Shown one piece after another: positions 1-7,057 of a stretch of DNA of 33,495 nt. Numbering within the stretch: the stretch's first letter is position 1; the number at the start of each line of letters is the position of its first letter. The translations under genes and the position numbers were made by a program. Source of the DNA: Bacillota bacterium. GTDB taxonomy: Bacteria; Bacillota; Clostridia; Lachnospirales; Lachnospiraceae. Below the pieces are notes generated by a model. That model was not told where the DNA came from. It saw nothing but the letters and a program-made list of their open reading frames with translations, and did not search any database. The stretch is from contig JAEXOU010000021.1 of assembly GCA_023439125.1 (NCBI GenBank), forward strand, positions 1 through 33,495, given 5' to 3'.

Positions 1-4
1 ATAT

Positions 5-77
<73 letters not shown>

Positions 78-86
78 TTGGAATTT

Positions 87-168
87 GGATGGGTTCCCGA
101 GTGGCCAAAGGGGGCAGACTGTAAATCTGTTAGCGACGCTTTCGAAGGTTCGAATCCTTCTCCATCCA
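87..168 (+). tRNA. tRNA-Tyr (GTA anticodon)
   Basis: A class II tRNA with a long variable arm. The acceptor GGATGGG (87-93) pairs with TCCATCC (161-167), with a G-U pair at its inner end and discriminator A168. The anticodon loop CTGTAAA gives GTA. The variable arm (TAGCGACGCTTTCG) and T loop GGTTCGAATCC fit bacterial tRNA-Tyr. It begins 10 nt after the Thr tRNA and is probably on the same precursor. Confidence 0.97.
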
Positions 169-220
169 CTGATCGTTATAACTAATAAGTTTAGATTATA
201 ACAATCAAAAAAATTAATAT

Positions 221-294
221 CGCGGGGTGGAGCAGTCTGGAAGCTCGTCGGGCTCATAACCCGAAGGTCATAGGTTCAAATCCTATCCCCGCAA
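221..294 (+). tRNA. Initiator tRNA-fMet (CAT anticodon)
   Basis: The anticodon loop CTCATAA gives CAT. Two marks identify the initiator: the first acceptor position is an unpaired C221 opposite A293, while 222-227 pairs with 287-292, and the anticodon stem has three consecutive G-C pairs (GGG/CCC). It is therefore not an elongator Met or a CAT-Ile tRNA. CCA is not encoded. Confidence 0.96.
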
Positions 295-330
295 TTTGTT
301 ACTCAATTAAATATGGAGAAACAAAACTAT

Positions 331-403
<73 letters not shown>

Positions 404-445
404 TTTGCTTTGTGAAAATTCAAGTAATGATAATTTCATAAGCAT

Positions 446-518
446 GGGATATTAGCTCAGTCGGTAGAGCACTTGACTTTTAATCAAGGTGTCCCGGGTT
501 CGAGTCCCGGATGTCTCA
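446..518 (+). tRNA. tRNA-Lys (TTT anticodon)
   Basis: Acceptor GGGATAT (446-452) pairs with ATGTCTC (511-517) using two G-U pairs, discriminator A518. The anticodon stem CTTGA/TCAAG encloses CTTTTAA, giving TTT. It is the last tRNA of the cluster and is followed at once by a terminator hairpin. Confidence 0.97.
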
Positions 519-525
519 TTAAGAT

Positions 526-566
526 AAAGAGTGGAAGTACCTAGAAATAGGAACTCCCACTCTTTT
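526..566. terminator. Terminator after the tRNA cluster, probably bidirectional
   Basis: AAAGAGTGG (526-534) pairs with CCACTCTTT (557-565), with a further CCT/AGG pairing inside the loop, and is followed by T's. Read on the other strand the hairpin is followed by TTATCTT, so it could also end transcripts from the leftward homoserine dehydrogenase gene. Confidence 0.8.
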
Positions 567-637
567 ACGTTATACGAAACAATTATGGAATTAATATAAT
601 TTAAGATTAAGCATATTAAAATAAATACCAAATTGTT

Positions 638-1621
638 TTATAAATGTTTCACATGAGAGAATTCCTTTAAGGTCTTAATTAGATCATCATACATAGCACA
701 CGCGCTTGGTTTAGGCCCAGCTCCTTGGCCATAAAATGCACGTTCACGACTTTCACTAGTGTTAATAATAATGATATTATTATTCTCTTTTACCGTTGCT
801 AATAAAGTATTCTTTTGAATTTCTCTTGGACCAATAAACAAACTGATACCTTTTTCTGTCTGTTCTATATAGAAAATTGGCTTAATTAAATTGTTATTTT
901 GTTTTGCTTTCATGATAAAACTATTTGTAATTGTATTTATTGATATAGGTATGAACTGATCTGATTTTATCCATTGATTCATTCCAAAACCCACCATGAT
1001 AATCGATTTGTATAAAGCATCATAACCATCGACATCTTCTTGAGGATTGTTTTCAGCATATCCTTTCTCAATTGCCTTCTGAAGAGCACTGATGTAATCA
1101 AGATTATGTTCATTCATTTCATTTAAGATGTAATTCGAAGTGCCATTGCAAATTCCATATATCTTTTTAATGTCTTCACATTTACCCATAGTTTCAAATA
1201 CAGAACTAATAGGTATCGAACCACCTACAGTAGCATCATAGTGAAAGATAGTTTGATGTTCTTTCACTGCAGCAACAATTTCTTCTCCGTAAATTGCGAG
1301 ACACTTTTTACTCGACATAATGATAGCCTTTTTTTCTTGTATCGCCGATAATAATAACTCATGAGTGAGCTCCACTCCATTACCACCAAGACATTCAATC
1401 ACAATATCAGCATTCTCTATTGCATCATATGGATCGGTCGTTAAGCATAATTTCGATACATCAATAGGACGGTTTTTCGTAATATCTCTTACAAATATTT
1501 TATCAATAATAATATTAACATCATATAATTTAGATATGGTTGAAGTGTTTTTAGTGATATAGTCCATTAGTTTTGCACCTATCGTTCCCAATCCTAAAAA
1601 GGAGATCTTTAATGTAATCAT
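638..1621 (-). CDS. hom: Homoserine dehydrogenase, short form without ACT domain
   Basis: Reduces aspartate semialdehyde to homoserine with NAD(P)H, the branch point to threonine and methionine in the cytoplasm. Visible family marks, in order: nucleotide-binding GLGTIGAKL at the N-terminus; IECLGG; KKCLA in place of the usual ANKALLA; DATVGGSIPI; GICNGTSNYIL; GYAENNPQEDVDGYDA; and the C-terminal GQGAGPKPSACA. At 327 residues it stops right after the catalytic domain, whereas many Gram-positive enzymes have about 400-440 residues with a regulatory ACT domain. The ATG at 1621 is chosen because AGGTG lies 6 nt upstream; a GTG at 1630 lies inside that SD. It is divergent from a LysR regulator 142 bp away, which may control it. 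Confidence 0.9.
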   Translation of the reverse strand: MITLKISFLGLGTIGAKLMDYITKNTSTISKLYDVNIIIDKIFVRDITKNRPIDVSKLCLTTDPYDAIENADIVIECLGGNGVELTHELLLSAIQEKKAIIMSSKKCLAIYGEEIVAAVKEHQTIFHYDATVGGSIPISSVFETMGKCEDIKKIYGICNGTSNYILNEMNEHNLDYISALQKAIEKGYAENNPQEDVDGYDALYKSIIMVGFGMNQWIKSDQFIPISINTITNSFIMKAKQNNNLIKPIFYIEQTEKGISLFIGPREIQKNTLLATVKENNNIIIINTSESRERAFYGQGAGPKPSACAMYDDLIKTLKEFSHVKHL

Positions 1622-1694
1622 GCTTCTCACCTACTCATTCTTGTTTGTTTTTTTGTAATATTATGGTATCGTAAAGATGTTGATTAGTAAAATT

Positions 1695-1729
1695 CATAGA
1701 TTTGATAGTATGATTCAATATTTTTGAAG
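1695..1729. promoter_or_regulatory. Two dyads between hom and the lysR gene, possible operators
   Basis: TCATA (1695-1699) and TATGA (1710-1714) form a dyad with a 10-nt centre, close to the T-N11-A layout of LysR-type sites. TTCAA (1715-1719) and TTGAA (1725-1729) form a second dyad directly beside it. They lie between two divergent genes, one encoding a LysR protein, where autoregulatory sites normally occur. Function is inferred from position only. Confidence 0.35.
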
Positions 1730-1763
1730 TATGAATGTAATACAAGGAGTGAGAGGTATTATT

Positions 1764-2651
1764 ATGGAAATAAGAAATTTAATTACATTTCAAAAGATTT
1801 ATGAGAACAAGAGTTTTTCAAAGGCAGCAATCGAGCTTGGGTACTCACAATCAACAGTAACGATGCAAATGAAACAACTAGAAGGAGAGTTAAATGTTAG
1901 ACTGTTCGATCGAATAGGAAAAAACGTGAGCGTTACAAGTGAAGGGGAACGTTTCTTAAAGTATGCAAATGAGATTATAGCTTGTTCCAAGAATGCAATT
2001 GCAGATCTTAATACGGAATCCAAGCCAAGAGGAGAATTAAGAATTGGAATTTTGGAATCGGTATGTACGGCATTTCTACCTCAGATACTACATCAATATC
2101 ATATCACTTATCCAGAAGTTTCTACAGTCATTCAAATTGGTACATTTGATGAACTGACAACAATGTTAAATGCGAATAAGGTTGATCTTTTATGGACCTT
2201 TGATCAACCATTACAGTTTATTGAGTGGCAAAAGGCATTTTATTATGAAAGTTCAATATCAGTCATATGCTCACCAAAGAATAGGTTAAGTAAAATAAGG
2301 AGATTATCTATCTACGATATTAAGGATGAAACATTTATATTTACAGAGAAGAACTGTAGTTATCGAAAGGTATTCGAAGAATATCTAACTGCAACTGGAA
2401 TTCAACCAAATATATTCTTAGAGATCGGAAATACTGAGATAATAAAAAAATTTGTTCAAGCAGATTTAGGAATTGCAGTATTACCTCATTTTACTGTATT
2501 AGAGGAGGTGGCGACAAACAAGATAAACATATTACATATAGAGGATTATAAGCAACATATGCAAGGACAGCTGTTTTACCATAAGAATAAATGGCTGTCA
2601 CCAGCTCTTTTACAGTTCATTCAATTAGTACAGGAGTATAAATTTGATTAA
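1764..2651 (+). CDS. LysR-family transcriptional regulator
   Basis: A 295-residue LysR-type regulator. The N-terminal winged helix-turn-helix is plain: LITFQKIYENKSFSKAA, then YSQSTVTMQMKQLE and LFDRIGKNVSVTSEGE. The rest (from about residue 88) looks like the periplasmic-binding-protein-fold effector domain that senses a small molecule. ATG 1764 is chosen over an upstream ATG at 1731 because GAGAGG lies 7 nt before it and the usual LysR start (MEIRNL) falls there. The divergent homoserine dehydrogenase is the obvious candidate target. The effector cannot be read from sequence. Confidence 0.92.
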   Translation: MEIRNLITFQKIYENKSFSKAAIELGYSQSTVTMQMKQLEGELNVRLFDRIGKNVSVTSEGERFLKYANEIIACSKNAIADLNTESKPRGELRIGILESVCTAFLPQILHQYHITYPEVSTVIQIGTFDELTTMLNANKVDLLWTFDQPLQFIEWQKAFYYESSISVICSPKNRLSKIRRLSIYDIKDETFIFTEKNCSYRKVFEEYLTATGIQPNIFLEIGNTEIIKKFVQADLGIAVLPHFTVLEEVATNKINILHIEDYKQHMQGQLFYHKNKWLSPALLQFIQLVQEYKFD

Positions 2652-2664
2652 GAAGTAATGTATT

Positions 2665-3147
2665 TTAACTTGTCGGACGAGGCTTCTTCTTTCCAGTAAA
2701 GTTGTTTGTAACCACCTTCAAAATACACACGGAGTTTGCTTGGTTCATATTAAATTCAATTTCTTGATTCGCTTGATGCCTCATTAATAAAGAAAGTGCT
2801 TTACATTTTTCATCGGAATTTTCAACAAATTCAACATTACCAAATCCAAGGATGCTAGAATAGTAGTATCCAGAATTGCATGGTGTTTTAGATGCAAAGA
2901 TAGGTTCTCCTTCTAAACACATTTCGAAACATATAGTGTTATTTTTATGTAAGATGTTAATTTTACGACCTTCCTTTGCACAATGAAAATACAGAGTAAG
3001 TGTGTGGTCTTCTAATTCATAACAATAACTAAGAGGGATCACATATGGATATCCATCATCTATCATAGCAAGATGACATGTTTTACAAGTAGATAGAATC
3101 TCTTGTAATTGGTTTGTATCAGTTAATTCACGATCAGCTCTTCTCAT
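2665..3147 (-). CDS. PPOX-class flavin-binding protein, NimA-like
   Basis: A 160-residue split beta-barrel protein of the pyridoxamine 5'-phosphate oxidase superfamily, closest in pattern to the NimA (5-nitroimidazole resistance-like) branch. Support: the N-terminal MRRADRELTD start typical of the branch; CHLAMIDDGYPYVIPLSY forming the first strands; LYFHCAKEGRKINIL, the cofactor-binding region; and the C-terminal FTGKKKP. Family members bind FMN or haem and most are of unknown role, so nitroimidazole resistance must not be assumed. ATG 3147 has GGGAGG 8 nt upstream. It is convergent with the lysR gene (14 bp gap), and its start lies just below a hairpin shared with the argC side. Confidence 0.8.
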   Translation of the reverse strand: MRRADRELTDTNQLQEILSTCKTCHLAMIDDGYPYVIPLSYCYELEDHTLTLYFHCAKEGRKINILHKNNTICFEMCLEGEPIFASKTPCNSGYYYSSILGFGNVEFVENSDEKCKALSLLMRHQANQEIEFNMNQANSVCILKVVTNNFTGKKKPRPTS

Positions 3148-3171
3148 GATTTCAGCCTCCCAAAATATAAT

Positions 3172-3223
3172 AACTCCTGTTTCTAATCAATAAATTTTTT
3201 TTGTATGAAACAGGAGTTTTTTT
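3172..3223. terminator. Intrinsic terminator hairpin between argC and the PPOX gene
   Basis: AACTCCTGTTTC (3172-3183) pairs perfectly with GAAACAGGAGTT (3207-3218) around a 23-nt AT-rich loop. On the + strand seven T's follow, giving a strong terminator against rightward read-through. On the - strand it is followed by a mixed T/A tract, so it could also end the leftward argC transcript, just before the PPOX gene's RBS. Confidence 0.7.
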
Positions 3224-3284
3224 GATTATTCGCTTACTTAAATATCTGCTAACACTAGATTGAACAAGGATCTGTTCTATGTAG

Positions 3285-4232
3285 CTATAAGTTTAATCCC
3301 TTATTCTCTTCACAACCTAGCATAATGTTAAGGCACTGGATAGCTGCACCGGAAGCACCTTTACCTAGATTATCGAAACGGGATGATAATAAAATACGAT
3401 CTTTATTACCTGTTACATAGATTTGAAGTCCATCCCATCCAGAGCATCCATTACCACTTAAGAAGCCACGGTCTTCTGATTCACAACCAAAGGGCATAAC
3501 TTTTATAAACTGTTGATTTTCATAGTAAGTTTCAAAGAAATTGTGGATAAGTTCAGGTGTTTGACAGCCACATAATAATTCATTATATAGTGGAAGAGAA
3601 ACAACCATACCACTATAATAATCTGCAACAATTGGAGAGAAAAGTGGTTCTTTTGCCAATCCTGTAATTCGTTTCATTTCTTTTAAATGTTTATGTACCT
3701 GACTGAGTGCATATTCTCGAGGTGCACCATATTCAATCGAACGATTTTTATCTTCATATTCAGCAATCATATTCTTACCACCGCCACTGTAACCGGTAAT
3801 GGAGAAAGCAGCTACGGGATAGTCTTTTGGTAAGATTCCACCTGAAATTAAAGGATAAACAAGTGAAATTAGACCAGTAGCATGACATCCAGGTACAGCA
3901 ATACGTTTTCCGGTTCGAATGGATTCTCTATGTTTAGCTGATAATTCTGGGAAGCCATAGCTCCAACCATCTTCAGTTCGGTGTGCAGTAGAAGAATCAA
4001 TGATTTTTACATTATCATTTTCAATCAATGAAACCGCTTCCTTAGCTGCGGCATCTGGTAAACAAAGAAAAGTGATATCGGATGAATTAATTAATTTTCT
4101 TCTTTCTTGTGTATCTTTTCTCAACTCTGGCGCAATTGTTAAAAGCTCAATATCATCACGTTTTTGAAAACGCTCATGAATTCTAAGCCCTGTTGTTCCC
4201 TCGCTACCATCAATAAATATTCTAGTTTTCAT
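3285..4232 (-). CDS. argC: N-acetyl-gamma-glutamyl-phosphate reductase, type 2
   Basis: Third step of arginine biosynthesis: NADPH-dependent reduction of N-acetylglutamyl phosphate to the semialdehyde, in the cytoplasm. At 315 residues it matches the short type-2 ArgC. Visible marks: FIDGSEGTTGLRI near the N-terminus, replacing the GASGYTG of type 1; FLCLPDAAAKEA; IDSSTAHR; the catalytic cysteine in VPGCHATG; and TGYSGGGK. ATG 4232 has AGGAGG 5 nt upstream. The gene stands alone here, without other arg genes, so the rest of the pathway must lie elsewhere. It has a consensus promoter with a dyad over the start site. Confidence 0.93.
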   Translation of the reverse strand: MKTRIFIDGSEGTTGLRIHERFQKRDDIELLTIAPELRKDTQERRKLINSSDITFLCLPDAAAKEAVSLIENDNVKIIDSSTAHRTEDGWSYGFPELSAKHRESIRTGKRIAVPGCHATGLISLVYPLISGGILPKDYPVAAFSITGYSGGGKNMIAEYEDKNRSIEYGAPREYALSQVHKHLKEMKRITGLAKEPLFSPIVADYYSGMVVSLPLYNELLCGCQTPELIHNFFETYYENQQFIKVMPFGCESEDRGFLSGNGCSGWDGLQIYVTGNKDRILLSSRFDNLGKGASGAAIQCLNIMLGCEENKGLNL

Positions 4233-4263
4233 TTCAACCTCCTGTGTATAAATTTACAATAAG

Positions 4264-4283
4264 ATGATTAATTATGTAATCAT
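4264..4283. promoter_or_regulatory. Inverted repeat at the argC transcription start, putative operator
   Basis: ATGATTA and TAATCAT form a perfect 7-bp dyad around ATTATG, overlapping the end of the -10 box and covering the expected +1. Size (20 bp) and TGATTA-N6-TAATCA form resemble, but do not match exactly, the ArgR box (TGAAT-N4-ATTCA). ArgR is the likeliest ligand by context. Confidence 0.5.
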
Positions 4284-4309
4284 TATAACTTTATTCTCTC
4301 ATATGTCAA
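4282..4309 (-). promoter_or_regulatory. argC promoter, consensus sigma-A type
   Basis: Read leftward: TTGACA (4309-4304), a 16-bp spacer and TATAAT (4287-4282). Both hexamers are perfect. The expected start is about 40 nt upstream of the argC ATG. Confidence 0.85.
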
Positions 4310-4427
4310 TAATAAATATATGAGTATTATTTGAGAAGATATTATGCATAGGAACGAATTGACGGATATTAAGTAATCAATGGGTAGTATAATCGATTGG
4401 AATAAAAGTTGATTGAACCAGATACAA

Positions 4428-4456
4428 TTGAATGAGAAATAGTTTTATGTTATACT
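4428..4456 (+). promoter_or_regulatory. Promoter for the GltD-like gene
   Basis: TTGAAT (4428-4433), 17-bp spacer, TATACT (4451-4456). It would begin a transcript near 4463 and give the downstream gene a leader of about 300 nt. A nearer candidate, TTGACT-N15-TATAAC (4713-4729), would start inside the ribosome binding site and is less likely. Confidence 0.55.
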
Positions 4457-4462
4457 ATCAAG

Positions 4463-4765
4463 GCAATAGAATGATGATATGTGTCACCTCCTACGTCTTA
4501 GGTTATGTGTTACAGTTTTTTATACTTAAGTCATAGAAGGTGATTTTTATATATTACGAAATTCCTCTGAATTTCCTAATATATAAAAGCTGCGCAGGAT
4601 GCACACTACGCTACGGCGCGGAACAAAAGCTGTGCTTGTAAAAGTTACTCGTGAGAGGCTGCGAAGCACACTTTTGATCTATTATAAGTCTTTTGAACTT
4701 CTTTGACTTAATAAAGAATTTACTATAACAAAGAGGAGGATGTCGCATATGCGACAGATTAAATA
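4463..4765 (+). other. Long structured 5' leader of the GltD-like gene, candidate cis-regulatory RNA
   Basis: About 300 nt without a gene, holding several inverted repeats. TCACCT (4484-4489) faces AGGTGA (4537-4542). A strong hairpin has arms 4548-4564 and 4569-4585, 16 pairs with one mismatch and loop CTCT. CTGCGC (4590-4595) faces GCGCGG (4616-4621). AAAAGCTGTGCTT (4625-4637) faces AAGCACACTTTT (4664-4675). The stretch 4589-4671 is much GC-richer than its surroundings and repeats GCTGCG...GCACAC. It does not match a riboswitch class I recognise. It may be a regulatory leader, or it may be an inserted intergenic repeat. Confidence 0.4.
4741..4756 (+). promoter_or_regulatory. Hairpin between SD and start codon of the GltD-like gene
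   Basis: TGTCGC and GCGACA form a perfect 6-bp stem with loop ATAT. The SD AGGAGG (4734-4739) is just before it and the start codon ATG 4766 is 26 nt after the SD, too far for normal initiation. Folding would bring the SD and start to about 10 nt. Alternatively, a five-codon ORF (ATG 4749, stop TAA 4764-4766) overlaps the start as TAATG and could pass ribosomes on. Confidence 0.5.
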
Positions 4766-5995
4766 ATGGAATATCTACACAGTGAAGCAGCTAGATGCCT
4801 AAAATGCAAAAATCCAAAATGCCAAAAGGGTTGCCCAATTGAAACTTTTATTCCTGAGGTAATTCGATTATTTGAGGAGAATAAAATACATGAGGCAGGA
4901 AAGCTTTTATTTGATAATAATCCGCTTTCTGCAATTACTGCAATTGTTTGTCCTCATGAGGATCAGTGTAAAGGGAATTGCATACGTGGGATAAAAGGAG
5001 AACCGATTGATTTCCCAAAGATAGAAAGATATGTATCTGAAAAGTATTTAGAAGAATTAACGATAGAGAGAGAACCAGACAATCATAAAAATATTGCTAT
5101 TGTAGGTTCTGGACCAGCAGGAATAACCGCAGCAATTCTATTGGCACAGAAGGGATACCGTGTCACAATATTTGAGTTAAGAGACCGGATTGGGGGTGTT
5201 CTTACTTATGGAATTCCAGAATTCCGTCTGCCAAGACGTATTGTTGAACATCTCGAAGCGAAATTAGTACAGCTTGGAGTGCGAATAAAACCAAACACGT
5301 TAGTTGGTCCAGTGATTACATTGGATAAGCTTCTTACAGATGGCTATAGTGCAATTTTTATTGGTACAGGTGTATGGAGTCCAAAGACTCTTAACATTAA
5401 AGGTGAAACATTAGGACATTCCTTTTATGCGATTGATTATCTTAAAAATCCTAGTGTTTACAATTTAGGAAAACGAGTTTGTGTTATTGGTGCAGGTAAT
5501 GTAGCAATGGATGCCGCTAGAACAGCAAAGTATTATGGATCAGAAGAGGTTATCGTTTGTTATCGACGTGACTATGAAGACATGACGGCTACAAAGCATG
5601 AGATTAAGGAAGCCCAGGAAGAGGGTGTGCAATTTGATTTATATAAGAGTCCAATTGAAATTGTTGAAGAAGGTGTAGTATTTATCTCAACGAGGAAGAT
5701 TACAAAAGAGGACGGTAGTATATCACTTGAAACCATTCCAGATACTGAGGAATTATTTCCATGTGACAATGTAATTATTGCTGTTAGTCAAATACCACAA
5801 AGACATATTGTAACAACAAGTCCTGAGTTAGAAACGAAGTATGGTTTATTAGTTACTGATTCTAATGGTCATACTACAAAAAAAGGAGTATTTGCTTGTG
5901 GAGATGTAGTTAGTGGTGCGAAAACAGTTATTGAAGCAGTTGTTGCAGCGAAGGCAGTAGCAAAAAGCATTGATGACTATTGTAAATCGTTATAA
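4766..5995 (+). CDS. GltD-like NAD(P)-dependent Fe-S flavoprotein oxidoreductase
   Basis: A 409-residue relative of the glutamate synthase small subunit, as also found in NfnB and dihydropyrimidine dehydrogenase. The N-terminal domain carries two cysteine clusters for 4Fe-4S centres: C12, C15, C20 and C24 in CLKCKNPKCQKGCP, and CPHEDQCKGNC near residues 62-72. The FAD site is IVGSGPAGITAA (about 112-123), and the NAD(P) site is VIGAGNVAMDAAR (about 240). The C-terminal FAD motif is GVFACGDVVSGAKTVIEAV. No large GltB subunit or NfnA partner is adjacent, so it may act alone or with a distant partner moving electrons between NAD(P)H and another carrier. The SD lies 26 nt upstream with a hairpin between. 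Confidence 0.88.
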   Translation: MEYLHSEAARCLKCKNPKCQKGCPIETFIPEVIRLFEENKIHEAGKLLFDNNPLSAITAIVCPHEDQCKGNCIRGIKGEPIDFPKIERYVSEKYLEELTIEREPDNHKNIAIVGSGPAGITAAILLAQKGYRVTIFELRDRIGGVLTYGIPEFRLPRRIVEHLEAKLVQLGVRIKPNTLVGPVITLDKLLTDGYSAIFIGTGVWSPKTLNIKGETLGHSFYAIDYLKNPSVYNLGKRVCVIGAGNVAMDAARTAKYYGSEEVIVCYRRDYEDMTATKHEIKEAQEEGVQFDLYKSPIEIVEEGVVFISTRKITKEDGSISLETIPDTEELFPCDNVIIAVSQIPQRHIVTTSPELETKYGLLVTDSNGHTTKKGVFACGDVVSGAKTVIEAVVAAKAVAKSIDDYCKSL

Positions 5996-6050
5996 ATAGG
6001 AAACATAATGTTCATTTAAGTAGACTATAAAAAAGATAAAACTAAGAATA

Positions 6051-6084
6051 CAAAAACTATGGCACACGATTGTCATAGTTTTTG
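6051..6084 (+). terminator. Hairpin after the GltD-like gene, possible terminator
   Basis: CAAAAACTATG (6051-6061) pairs with CATAGTTTTTG (6074-6084), extended inward by three more pairs. The 3' arm ends in five T's but the downstream run is broken (GTGCTATAAT), so strength is uncertain. A TATAAT at 6088-6093 may be the -10 of the next gene. Confidence 0.55.
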
Positions 6085-6185
6085 TGCTATAATAAAGGAA
6101 GATAAATTACAAAGTATTGTTATAAAGGTTAAATGAGTGCGATAAAAGAGTTACATATAATAAAGTAAATAATGGAGATGATAGT

Positions 6186-6917
6186 ATGGAAGAAAAAGTG
6201 GAACAGTTATCTAGAATAATCAAAGAAACGAATAATATCGTATTTTTTGGAGGCGCTGGTGTATCTACTGCGTCAAACATTCCAGATTTCAGAAGCTCGA
6301 CGGGCCTTTATAGTAAAAAACTAAATCGTAATTTTACACCAGAGCAAGCAGTTTCCCATACCTTCTTTCTACGATATCCGGAAGAGTTCTTTGATTTTTA
6401 TAAACGGAATTTAGTTTATCCAGAGGCAAAACCGAATGACTGCCATATTGCATTGGCTAAGTTAGAAGAGATGGGTAAACTAAAGGCAATTGTAACACAG
6501 AATATTGATGGTTTACACCAAGCAGCAGGAAGCAAGAAAGTATATGAACTTCATGGATCAGTACATCGCAATTATTGTATGAAATGCCATGCATTTTATG
6601 ATGCAGATTTTATTCTTCAATCAGAAGAAGTTCCAAAATGTATAACATGTGGTGGTGTAATAAAACCAGATGTAGTTTTATATGAAGAAGGTTTAGACCA
6701 GGAGGTGATAACTGGGGCTATCAATGTAATTGCTAATGCTGACACATTAATAATAGGAGGAACATCTTTAATAGTTTATCCAGCAGCAGGGCTTATTGAT
6801 TATTTTAAAGGAAAACATCTAGTGCTTATTAATAAAAGTACGACTTCAGCAGATTCAAAAGCAGAATTAGTAATCAACGATGATATTGCAAAGGTTATGA
6901 AAGAAGCAATAAAATAG
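6186..6917 (+). CDS. cobB: NAD-dependent protein deacylase, sirtuin (SIR2 family)
   Basis: Removes acetyl or other acyl groups from lysines using NAD+, giving nicotinamide and O-acyl-ADP-ribose; cytoplasmic. At 243 residues it is the usual bacterial size. Motifs: GGAGVSTASNIPDFRS (NAD binding), TQNIDGLHQAAG (catalytic loop) and ELHGSV with the catalytic histidine. Zinc is held by two pairs, CMKC and CITC, and ...KPDVVLYEE and GGTSLIVYPAA follow. The class U/III features that tell deacetylase from desuccinylase were not resolved. GGAG lies 8 nt before ATG 6186. Confidence 0.92.
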   Translation: MEEKVEQLSRIIKETNNIVFFGGAGVSTASNIPDFRSSTGLYSKKLNRNFTPEQAVSHTFFLRYPEEFFDFYKRNLVYPEAKPNDCHIALAKLEEMGKLKAIVTQNIDGLHQAAGSKKVYELHGSVHRNYCMKCHAFYDADFILQSEEVPKCITCGGVIKPDVVLYEEGLDQEVITGAINVIANADTLIIGGTSLIVYPAAGLIDYFKGKHLVLINKSTTSADSKAELVINDDIAKVMKEAIK

Positions 6918-6947
6918 CAATTTTTATGAGTTAAATTTGCTTTTTTT
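6917..6947 (+). terminator. Terminator of the sirtuin gene
   Basis: GCAATTTTT from 6917 pairs with AAATTTGC (6933-6940) with one mismatch, followed by seven T's (6941-6947). The stem starts at the last base of the stop codon. Confidence 0.7.
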
Positions 6948-7057
6948 GTATTGAGATATTAATCGTATCATGTTAATATGAGTATGATTATGCGTGACAG
7001 GTATTTATTGTAAGAAAGAGCGCATTGAAATATGAATGAATTGTAGGAGGAAAACAG

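Noticed and set aside
4484..4492. TCACCTCCT, identical to part of the 16S rRNA 3' end
   Set aside because: Nine bases only and no flanking 16S similarity; kept only as a possible SD-masking segment, not as an rRNA fragment.
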